A DNA stretch of 64,000 nucleotides from CALZIK01 sp945787635. GTDB taxonomy: Bacteria; Acidobacteriota; Thermoanaerobaculia; Multivoradales; JAHEKO01. A program made the translations under genes and the position numbers. The notes beneath the pieces are model-generated. The model was not told the DNA's origin, searched no databases, and saw only the letters and a list, made by a program, of their open reading frames with translations. Shown piece after piece: positions 43,829 to 51,207 of this stretch; the stretch's first letter is position 1; the number at the start of each line of letters is the position of its first letter. The stretch covers positions 34,136 to 98,135 of the forward strand of contig CAMYNM010000012.1 of NCBI GenBank assembly GCA_947259725.1, given 5' to 3'.

Positions 43829-46080
43829 ACCCGCGGAGGCTTGCGCCGCTTGCCGGCCGCCTGGTTACGGCCGGCGTCGTGTGTGTCGCCCTGGGCGTTC
43901 TCGTCGTGTCGGTGGCGACCTCCCTGGCGCTCGAGGACCTGCCCGAGAGCCTGCGGCCCGTAGCCGAGGGCGTTGTTCGAACCCAGGTTCTGGCCCGTGG
44001 CGGGCAGCCGCTGACGCGCACCTTCGAGAACACCTGGAATCTCCACGACGGCGTCGCGCTCCACGAGGTGCCGAGCCTTCTGCGCCAAGCGTTCGTCGAG
44101 GCGGAAGACAGGCGGTTCTTCGAGCATCGCGGTGTCGACTGGAAGGCCCGGTGCCATGCGGCGCTTCAGAACTTGCACGCCGGCCGGGCGGTGCGTGGGG
44201 CGAGCACGCTCACCGAGCAGGTGATTCGGATGCTGCACCCGCGCCGGCGGACTCTCTGGTCCCGTTGGGTGGAGGGTTTCGAGGCCCGACGACTGGAGAA
44301 GCGGTTCGGCAAAGGCGAGATCCTCGAGTTTTATCTGAATCAGGTGCCCTATGCGCGGCGGCGCCGGGGTGTCGTTCAGGCGGCTCGCGACTACTTCGAT
44401 CGTGACCTCGAGACCCTGACCGAAGCGGAGCAGCTGGCGCTAGTGGTCCTGGTGCGCAGTCCGAGTCGATTCGATCTTCGCCGATCCCAGGCCGCCGCGC
44501 TCAGGCGCTTGCGCAGCCTGTCCGAGCGGTTTCATCAGAAAGGAGTGCTCGACGACGACACCGCGGCGCGGATCGCGGGCAATCCTCTCGAGCTCTCGGA
44601 ACCGACGATGGACGTTCGAGCCCCTCATTTCGTGCAGTTCGTGCGTTCGCACCCGGGTCTGGAGGCCGCCGTCCGAGTCCGGACAACTCTGGACGGGTCG
44701 CTCCAGACCCGGGTGCGGCGGACCCTCGAGCGCCAGATCGAGGCGCTCTCCGAACGCCAGGTCGGGGACGGAGCCGCTCTGGTCCTGGATCACCACACCG
44801 ACGAGGTTCTGGCATGGGTCAACGCAGGTGGTTTCGATGACGAGGCCGCGGGGAGCCAGATCGACGCGGTCCTGACGCGCCGCCAGCCCGGCTCGACGCT
44901 CAAACCGTTCGTCTACGCGCTCGCCCTAGAGAAGGGCTGGACCGCGGCCACTTTGCTCGACGATTCGCCGTTCCGCCGGCCGGTAGGCCGAGGTCAGCAC
45001 GCTTTCCGGAACTACAGCGGGCGCTTCTACGGTCCGCTGCGTCTGCGGGAAGCTCTAGGCAACTCCCTCAACATACCGGCGGTTCGCGCCGCCGCCGAGG
45101 TCACGCCGGCAGCGCTTCTCGAGCGCCTCAAAGGTCTGGGTTTCGAGAGTCTCGACAAGCACTCCGAGTTCTACGGCGAGGGCCTGGCGCTGGGCAACGG
45201 CGAGGTTTCCCTGTTCGAGCTGACCTCGGCGTATGCGACGCTCGCCCGCGGAGGGCTTTATCGCCCGGCGCGAGTTCTGGAAGAAGAATCGGCATCGGCC
45301 GAGAGGCGTGTCTTCGACCGCGAGGTCAGCTCGGTCGTCACCGACATCCTGGCCGATCCGGAAGCGCGCCGACTCGAGTTCTCGCGCAACGGAGTCTTGA
45401 CCCTTCCGGTTCCCACCGCGGTCAAGACCGGGACGTCGAACGACTATCGAGACGCCTGGGCGATGGGTTTTTCGGATCGGTACACGGTCGGAGTGTGGAT
45501 GGGAAACCTGGATCTGGTCGAAATGCTGGGTGTCTCCGGTTCGGCCGGCCCAGCGGTGGTGCTTCGCGCCATCTTTGCGGAGCTTGCGCGTGCCGGCGAG
45601 CCGGGGCCGCTGTTTCTGAGCCCCAAGCTGAGTCGCTCGACGATCTGCTCGGTGAGCGGCCGCGTGCCGGTTCCGGGTTGCCCGACGACCGCGGAGTGGT
45701 TTCGGCCAGGTCTGGCCCCCAGGACATCGTGCGCGATCCACGGGTCGAAACAGCTGGAATCGAACCGCGTAGCCGAGGCCAGCCCCGTTTCTCGCTCGGC
45801 ACGAGCCTGGCTCACCCAGCCGTCTCCGGGTCTCAATCTCGCGCGGGATCCGCGCATTCCGGACGATGACGAGGCCTTCCCGTTCGAGATCGCCGGCGAG
45901 ATCCGGATCGCCCGGATCGATTGGCTGGTCAACGGGCAAGAGGTGGGATCTACGGGCCCCGGCGAGCGCCGATTCCTCTGGCCGCTTGCCGAGGGCCGTC
46001 ACGAAGCCCGAGCCCGGATCTGGACGGTAGCCGACTCGGCACCGCTGGTGACGGAACCGGTCGCGTTCTACGTGAAGTAG
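43825..46080 (+). CDS. pbpC: Penicillin-binding protein 1C
   Basis: This 751-residue bifunctional peptidoglycan synthase has one TM helix near residues 13-35. The glycosyltransferase domain shows AFVEAEDRRFFEHRGVDW (catalytic Glu94) and GASTLTEQVIRML. The transpeptidase domain has SxxK at S357 (PGSTLKPFVYA), SxN in GNSLNIPAVRA and KTG in AVKTGTSNDYRDAW. The last 90 residues match the PBP1c C-terminal beta domain (DWLVNGQEVGS). The GTG start overlaps the A2M stop by 4 bp. It builds cell wall next to the periplasmic protease trap. Confidence 0.95.
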   Translation: MNPRRLAPLAGRLVTAGVVCVALGVLVVSVATSLALEDLPESLRPVAEGVVRTQVLARGGQPLTRTFENTWNLHDGVALHEVPSLLRQAFVEAEDRRFFEHRGVDWKARCHAALQNLHAGRAVRGASTLTEQVIRMLHPRRRTLWSRWVEGFEARRLEKRFGKGEILEFYLNQVPYARRRRGVVQAARDYFDRDLETLTEAEQLALVVLVRSPSRFDLRRSQAAALRRLRSLSERFHQKGVLDDDTAARIAGNPLELSEPTMDVRAPHFVQFVRSHPGLEAAVRVRTTLDGSLQTRVRRTLERQIEALSERQVGDGAALVLDHHTDEVLAWVNAGGFDDEAAGSQIDAVLTRRQPGSTLKPFVYALALEKGWTAATLLDDSPFRRPVGRGQHAFRNYSGRFYGPLRLREALGNSLNIPAVRAAAEVTPAALLERLKGLGFESLDKHSEFYGEGLALGNGEVSLFELTSAYATLARGGLYRPARVLEEESASAERRVFDREVSSVVTDILADPEARRLEFSRNGVLTLPVPTAVKTGTSNDYRDAWAMGFSDRYTVGVWMGNLDLVEMLGVSGSAGPAVVLRAIFAELARAGEPGPLFLSPKLSRSTICSVSGRVPVPGCPTTAEWFRPGLAPRTSCAIHGSKQLESNRVAEASPVSRSARAWLTQPSPGLNLARDPRIPDDDEAFPFEIAGEIRIARIDWLVNGQEVGSTGPGERRFLWPLAEGRHEARARIWTVADSAPLVTEPVAFYVK

Positions 46081-46091
46081 ATCAAGAAACC

Positions 46092-47723
46092 CTATTCGTC
46101 CGAGTCCTCTTCGTCCTCTTCATCCTTCTCGACCGGTGGCTGGGGCATCGGCTCCCGCGGAAAGAGGTCCTGCCGCTGGGCAGCGTGGTAGAGGAAGGAG
46201 GCCATGATCACCGATGCCTGCTTGAGATCCTCTTCACGGGCGTGGTCGAAGGTGTCGAGGTTGGTGTGGTGGGTCTGGGAACGGTAGTCGAGCCCGTCCT
46301 GGATGAACTGGAAACCCGGCAGACCTACGGCATCGAAGGGCAGATGGTCGGTGCCGCCGGCATTGCGGTTGGTCACGGTATCGGCGCCGAGATCGTGAAA
46401 CGGTTTGAGCCAGGCCTCGAAGATCGGCGCGGCCGCGGCGTTTTCCTGGGTATAGACGCCGCGAATCTTGCCACTGCCGTTGTCGAGGTTGAAGTACGCC
46501 GAGAGCTTCTCGTGCGCGGGCTTGATCGTTCTGGGGAACTGCTCTTTCCAGAGGAGCGGGCTGAGCTTGCGTTCGTCTTCGTCCTCCGGCTCGGGTGGAG
46601 ACGCGAAGTGTTCGCGGACGTACTCGATCGAGCCCCAGAGCCCTTGCTCCTCCCCGCTCCACAGAGCGATCCGAATGGTGCGGTGAGGCTGAACGTCGAG
46701 AGCCTCGAGGATGCGCAGCGCCTCCATGGCGACGGCCGAGCCGGCGCCGTTGTCGTTCGAGCCGGTGCCGGCGTGCCACGAGTCGAGGTGCGCGCCCACC
46801 ATCACGATCTCGCCGTTCGGATCCGAGCCCGGAATCTCGGCGATCGTGTTGTAGCTCATCAGATCGTCGTCGTGAAACCGCGCATCGACCTCGATCTCTA
46901 TTTCGACCTCGATCTCCTCCTCGAGCAGCCGCACCACCCAGTTGTAGTGCTCCGCCATCATGGCGACGGTCGGTGGTCCGACGTTCTCGCCGGGCTCGCG
47001 CGAGCCGGCCGAGCCGAGGCGCACCGTGCCGCCGTCTCGAGAGCTGATGTCCACCGCCGCGAGGGCTTTCTCCTCTGCTAGAAAGTCGTTGAGAGCCTTG
47101 CGGAACTTGATCCTCTTGAGAATGCGCTGGCGCCGTTTCGCGAAGCTGCGCGGCTCCTCGATCGGAAAATCGGTCATCTTGTGGAGCTCGTCCTCGGAGT
47201 AACGGAGAAACTTCGGTGCCGTCGGGTCTTCGAGATCGCGGGCCTTCGCGATGAAGACGATCCGGCCCTCGAGCTTGCCCTTGAAATCTTCGAAGTCGTC
47301 CGCTTCCTCGAGCACCGCGTTGATCGCGAGGCCCTTGGTCTTGCGCTTGGTCCCGGGTGTCCAGGCCTTGGGCAGAGCCAGGAGCGGTGTCTTGCGCGGC
47401 GAAAGCATGTGGACGGAGATCCGGTCGAAGGACCACCCCCGGCCGAACGGTCCCCAGGCCTCGAGATGCGCATTCTCGAGGCCCCACTCAGCCAGCTGCC
47501 ACTTCGTCCACTCGTTTGCGCTCTTCATCGCCGGCGAGCCGGTGAGGCGGGGACCGATCCGGTCGGTCAGGTGCTGGAGGGTGTCCATCACCCGGGAGCG
47601 GTGGAATCCCTCGGTGCGAATCCGGTTGACCATGTCCCAGTCGACCGGTTCGTCGGCACGGATGGCGGCTCCCGATATCAGAAAGGCGAGGACGGCGAGG
47701 GCCAGAGCGAACCGTAAGCGCAT
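46092..47723 (-). CDS. Secreted M28 family zinc aminopeptidase
   Basis: This 543-residue protein has a signal peptide (LRFALALAVLAFLISGAAIR). A PA-like insertion spans about 110-250. The M28 catalytic core shows VGAHLDSWHAG, GSNDNGAGSAVAMEAL, ALWSGEEQGLWGS, AYFNLDNGSG and SQTHHTNLDTFD, supplying the His, bridging Asp, Glu-Glu, Asp and His ligands of a di-zinc site. The C-terminal tail is very acidic (EKDEEDEEDSDE). ATG 47723 is used because AAAGGAG is 7 nt upstream. It converges on pbpC and removes N-terminal residues from peptides outside the cytoplasm. Confidence 0.93.
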   Translation of the reverse strand: MRLRFALALAVLAFLISGAAIRADEPVDWDMVNRIRTEGFHRSRVMDTLQHLTDRIGPRLTGSPAMKSANEWTKWQLAEWGLENAHLEAWGPFGRGWSFDRISVHMLSPRKTPLLALPKAWTPGTKRKTKGLAINAVLEEADDFEDFKGKLEGRIVFIAKARDLEDPTAPKFLRYSEDELHKMTDFPIEEPRSFAKRRQRILKRIKFRKALNDFLAEEKALAAVDISSRDGGTVRLGSAGSREPGENVGPPTVAMMAEHYNWVVRLLEEEIEVEIEIEVDARFHDDDLMSYNTIAEIPGSDPNGEIVMVGAHLDSWHAGTGSNDNGAGSAVAMEALRILEALDVQPHRTIRIALWSGEEQGLWGSIEYVREHFASPPEPEDEDERKLSPLLWKEQFPRTIKPAHEKLSAYFNLDNGSGKIRGVYTQENAAAAPIFEAWLKPFHDLGADTVTNRNAGGTDHLPFDAVGLPGFQFIQDGLDYRSQTHHTNLDTFDHAREEDLKQASVIMASFLYHAAQRQDLFPREPMPQPPVEKDEEDEEDSDE

Positions 47724-47820
47724 CAAGAAACTCCTTTGTGGGGGCGGCCGAAGCCGCGGGGAGTTTACCGTAGGAAACCTGGGACACCCTTCCTACACCT
47801 GAGATCTGCTCTCGCACTAG

Positions 47821-47852
47821 ATGTAGCGGTCGACGCCCGTATCGACCGAATC
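47821..47852 (+). repeat. GTCGAC-box repeat, single copy
   Basis: TGTAGCGGTCGAC, core GCCCGT and ATCGACCGAATC, with one change in the second box (GTCGACC to ATCGACC). It lies in the 287-bp gap between the divergent M28 and parA-like genes. The rest of the gap shows nothing recognisable. Confidence 0.75.
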
Positions 47853-48010
47853 CCGAGGCGCTGGCGCTGATCGCAAGCCGCCGATGCGTTTTTCTGCCCT
47901 GCGCGGCCTGCCATCGGCGATCGGGCCGGAGAGCCAACTGCCCTCGGCGATGCGGCAGGCCGCTTGGTAAACTCGATCGTCCCAATGCCCGCGAACGAAA
48001 GGACCTCTCG

Positions 48011-48784
48011 ATGATTCTGGCACTCACCAACGTCAAGGGCGGGGTCGGCAAGACCACCACTGCCGTCAGCCTCGCCGCCGCCTTCGCCAACAGTGAGCTC
48101 AAGGTTCTGGTGGTGGATCTCGATCCGCAGGGTTCGGCCTCCGCCTCTCTCGGGGTCCCGGCGCAGGATCTCGAGCCCTCGATGGCCGACGTCCTCAGGG
48201 GGGACGTCGCGGCCTCCGCCGCCCTGGTCGATACGGGCATCAACCGTTTCGATCTGTTGACCGGCTCGATGGCTCTGGCCGAAGTCGACATCGCCCTCGC
48301 GCGCAAGAAAAACGGCGCGCGCCGCTTGATCGAGACGATCCAACCGATCTCGCGGCGCTACGACGCCATCATCATCGACTGCCCACCGGGTCTTTCGCTT
48401 CTCACCATCAACGCTTTGGCGGCGGCTCACGCCTACATTCTGCCGGTGCTGCCGCACGAGCTCTCGTTCGACGCGCTCGACCGCTTCTTCGAGGGCCTCG
48501 AGAATGTGCGCGGCTACTTCCGGCGGCAACCGCGACTTCTCGGCATTCTGCTGACGATGATGGACCAGCGGGTCAACATGACCGACGAGATGTCCCGCAA
48601 GATCCGCCGCAAGCACGGTGGCAAGGTCTTTCGCACGACGATTCCGGTCAACGTCTCGGTGGCCGAGGCCACCCGCTCGGGAATGACCATCTTCGAGTAC
48701 GAGCGTTGGTCCCCGAGCGCGCACGCCTACTCGAAGCTCGGCGCCGAGGTGCTGCGCAGGATGCGCGACCAGGGCTTGACGTAG
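48011..48784 (+). CDS. ParA family ATPase, orphan
   Basis: This 257-residue P-loop ATPase has the deviant Walker A KGGVGKTTTAVSLA at residue 9, switch I/A' LVVDLDPQGSASASLG and Walker B YDAIIIDCPPGLSLL. It is a MinD/ParA-type protein for positioning DNA, complexes or membranes. No parB or parS site lies next to it, and the ychF neighbour is unrelated. AAAGGA precedes the ATG by 9 nt. GTCGAC-box repeat copies flank it on both sides (47821 and 48897), a position worth noting, but no role is shown. Confidence 0.88.
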   Translation: MILALTNVKGGVGKTTTAVSLAAAFANSELKVLVVDLDPQGSASASLGVPAQDLEPSMADVLRGDVAASAALVDTGINRFDLLTGSMALAEVDIALARKKNGARRLIETIQPISRRYDAIIIDCPPGLSLLTINALAAAHAYILPVLPHELSFDALDRFFEGLENVRGYFRRQPRLLGILLTMMDQRVNMTDEMSRKIRRKHGGKVFRTTIPVNVSVAEATRSGMTIFEYERWSPSAHAYSKLGAEVLRRMRDQGLT

Positions 48785-48896
48785 AGGGCCGGCCTTTTGA
48801 GGACAGCACGCCGGGCACGGGGCCCGACGCTACCTGGCGAATGGAAGCGGGACGCCATTCATCGGTGGCTCCACCGGCTGGTCTTGCCGTAAGCCT

Positions 48897-48928
48897 TGTA
48901 GCGGTCGACGTCTCTGTCGACCGAATCC
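48897..48928 (+). repeat. GTCGAC-box repeat, perfect copy
   Basis: TTGTAGCGGTCGAC, core GTCTCT and GTCGACCGAATC, with perfect 8-bp arms CGGTCGAC / GTCGACCG. It lies between the convergent parA-like and ychF genes, directly before the 28-bp inverted repeat. Confidence 0.85.
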
Positions 48929-48939
48929 GCGAGGCCGCT

Positions 48940-48998
48940 TTCAACGTCTGACTGTGGGGTCAGGGTGCTGCACCCTGACCCCACAGTCAGACGTTGAA
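48940..48998. terminator. 28-bp perfect inverted repeat overlapping ychF stop
   Basis: Arms 48940-48967 and 48971-48998 are exact reverse complements with a CTG loop. The right arm contains the last four codons and the stop of ychF plus the following bases (TGACTGTGGGGTCAGGGTG), so the left arm is an inverted copy of the gene's 3' end. It lies between convergent genes and can form a very stable hairpin in both transcripts. No U-run is present. Confidence 0.85.
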
Positions 48999-50042
48999 GC
49001 GCACATGCATAACATCCCCGTCCTTGACCACATACTGCTTGCCCTCCAACCGCAGTAGCCCGGCGTCCCGGCACTTGGCCTCCGAACCGTGTTCGAGAAG
49101 CGTGTCCCATTCGACCACCTCGGCGCGAATAAAGCCCCGCTCGAGGTCCGAGTGAATCGTGCCGGCTGCCGGTTGCGCCACGGTGCCTCGGCGAATGGTC
49201 CAGGCTCGGCACTCGTCCTCGCCGACGGTGAAAAACGAGATCAGTCCGAGGAGCTCGTAGCTGGCGCGAATCGCCCGTTCGAGACTGGGCTCTTCGAGGC
49301 CGAGGTCGCCCAGAAACTCCTTCTGCTCGTCGTCGGGAAGCTGCGAGATCTCTTCCTCGATCGGCAGGCTCATGACGATGGTCTGGACATCGCTGCCGGC
49401 ATCCGGTGCCGCGGCCCCGAGGTCGCCGTCACCGACGTTCCAGACCACAAGGAGAGGCTTGGCCGAAAGCAGCTGAAAGCCGCGCAGGCGCTTCTCGTCG
49501 GCTTCCTCGAGCTCGACCCGGCGTAGCGGCGTTTCGTTCTCGAGCGCCGGCGTGATGGTTTCGACAAGCAGATCGAGCTCGTGCTTTTCCTCGGGGGTGA
49601 GTCCGCGCTTTTTGCTCTTCTCGAGGCGTTCGATCCTGCGCTCGACCAGCTCGAGGTCTGCGAAGACGAGCTCGAGGTCGAGTGAGGCGAGATCCCGCTC
49701 GCCGTTGACGGAGCCCTCCGGATGAGGGATCTCCTCATCTTCGAACGCCCTCACCACGTGCACCAGGGCATCGACGTCCTTGAGTTGGGTGAGGTTGAGA
49801 TCCGCGGAGGTTTCCTGTTTGGTCACCCCGGGAATGTCCACGAACTGGACCGTCGCCGGGGTCTTCTTCTTCGGTTCGAAGAGCGCGGAGAGCTTCTCCA
49901 GCCGCTCGTCCGGCACCTTGCAGATCGCGACGTGCGCCTCGGAGCTCTTCGAGAACTTGTCGGTCGCCTCGTGCGAGTGGGTGAGCAGATTGAAGAGGGT
50001 GGTTTTTCCGGTCTTGGGAAAGCCGACGATACCTAGCTGCAT
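48987..50042 (-). CDS. ychF: YchF (Obg-like) ATPase
   Basis: This 351-residue P-loop protein of the OLA1/YchF family prefers ATP to GTP. Motifs: G1 MQLGIVGFPKTGKTTLFNLL, where GFPKTGKTT replaces the usual GLPNVGKST; G3 VQFVDIPGVTK; G4-like VVWNVGDGDLG; and a C-terminal TGS domain (AWTIRRGTVAQPAAG, VVKDGDVMHVRFNV). YchF binds ribosomes and negatively regulates oxidative-stress responses in several bacteria. The stop codon lies in a long perfect inverted repeat. The variant P-loop marks a subgroup of the family; I do not know its effect. Confidence 0.92.
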   Translation of the reverse strand: MQLGIVGFPKTGKTTLFNLLTHSHEATDKFSKSSEAHVAICKVPDERLEKLSALFEPKKKTPATVQFVDIPGVTKQETSADLNLTQLKDVDALVHVVRAFEDEEIPHPEGSVNGERDLASLDLELVFADLELVERRIERLEKSKKRGLTPEEKHELDLLVETITPALENETPLRRVELEEADEKRLRGFQLLSAKPLLVVWNVGDGDLGAAAPDAGSDVQTIVMSLPIEEEISQLPDDEQKEFLGDLGLEEPSLERAIRASYELLGLISFFTVGEDECRAWTIRRGTVAQPAAGTIHSDLERGFIRAEVVEWDTLLEHGSEAKCRDAGLLRLEGKQYVVKDGDVMHVRFNV

Positions 50043-50360
50043 GGAGTCCTCGGGGTTGGTTGGTCCTGCGGGGCAGAGAGTCTAACGGGCTTTCCGCCAG
50101 AAGGGAGGGCTCGCCTCCCCTGATTCTGCTCGGAGAACGCCGAAGGCATTCGGCCAACATCGTCCGCAGGGGTGTAATCTAGGTCCGTCGAGGTTTCACG
50201 AGCGACGCCGGCCCCAACGTGACGGGCAGCGGGCGCGGGTTCGGGAACCTCCCGAACTGGAACTGTCTCTCAAGAGACGAGGGCGATGCCGAACGAGCTG
50301 GCCTCCGGCCACCATCGCCCGGACCGTTTCTTTGAATCCGATTTCGAAAGGAGTCCCGGT
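50043..50360. promoter_or_regulatory. 318-bp divergent leader with three hairpins
   Basis: Between the divergent ychF and the His-repeat gene there are three inverted repeats: GGGAGG-loop-CCTCCC near 50105, GTTCGGGA-ACC-TCCCGAAC at 50239-50257 and GTCTCT-CA-AGAGAC at 50265-50278. The last two are adjacent and lie about 85-120 bp before the start codon, so they would be in the mRNA leader. No known riboswitch is recognised and no clear -10/-35 pair is seen. Confidence 0.4.
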
Positions 50361-51143
50361 ATGAGCACCCCATTGAAAGTAGCAACCCTGAGGGTCGTCG
50401 TCGGCGCGGCGGCGCTGATTCTCCTGATGGCCGGAGGACCGTTGGCCGCAGGGACGGACACGGCCGATCAAGGTTCGGCAAGCGGGACCGTTGCTCCCGA
50501 GACCGGCGCGGACGAAGGCGTTCAGATCGCGGCGGTGTCCGGCTGCGAGCGCTGGGGTGCGCGAGCGGCTTCGGCGAAGCCGGCGCCTTCCCGGATGCGA
50601 GCCGAAACCTCCAACGCTGATCTCGGCTGCCCGAGAGGTTGTGCTTGTGGCCGACATGGAGGCCAGGGTCGCGGCGGACGGGGCGCCGGAATGGGTGCCG
50701 GAATGCGCGGGCCCGGCATGGGACGGGGGCATCGCGCCCTGATGGAGTCGACCTGGGCGCTCATCGACGGGCACGAGTCGATCGAGCGCAAGATCGAAGA
50801 GATCCCGGGCGGGGTGCGGACGGTGACCACCACGAAAGACGCGGCGCTGGTTTCCGAGCTCCGGAAGCACGTCCGCGAGATGGCCGACCTGGTCGAGACC
50901 GGTGGCCGGATTCGCATGTGGGATCCGCTGTTTGTCGAGCTCTTCGATCACGCCGACGCGATCGATATTGCGATCGAAGACGTCGAGGGTGGGGTCGTGG
51001 TGACCGAGACCTCCGAGGATCCGCAAGTCGCGAAGCTGATTCGGGCTCACGCCGAAAAGGTCCTCGAGTTCGTGAACCGAGGCGTCGAGGCCTACCGCGA
51101 AGAGACGCCGCTGCCCGAGGATTACTCGCCGGCGGGGCGCTAG
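50361..51143 (+). CDS. Secreted protein with duplicated His-containing domain
   Basis: This 260-residue protein has a signal peptide (VVVGAAALILLMAGGPLAAG), a Cys-containing segment GCPRGCACGRHGG and a Gly/Arg/Met-rich linker (GRGAGMGAGMRGPGMGRGH). Two homologous halves follow, each with H, then a (D/E)xxGGV beta turn, then H near the end: HESIERKIEEIPGGV and KHVREM, repeated as HADAIDIAIEDVEGGV and AHAEKV. Conserved His, Met and Cys suggest metal (copper or haem) binding, but the family is not characterised. AAAGGAG lies 8 nt before the ATG. The longer frame from 50286 is rejected. Confidence 0.75.
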   Translation: MSTPLKVATLRVVVGAAALILLMAGGPLAAGTDTADQGSASGTVAPETGADEGVQIAAVSGCERWGARAASAKPAPSRMRAETSNADLGCPRGCACGRHGGQGRGGRGAGMGAGMRGPGMGRGHRALMESTWALIDGHESIERKIEEIPGGVRTVTTTKDAALVSELRKHVREMADLVETGGRIRMWDPLFVELFDHADAIDIAIEDVEGGVVVTETSEDPQVAKLIRAHAEKVLEFVNRGVEAYREETPLPEDYSPAGR

Positions 51144-51207
51144 TGGCCGGGCGGCTTCCCAAGACCGCCGACGGTGGAGGCGGCTCTCTAGTGGGGGTGT
51201 CGGCGAG

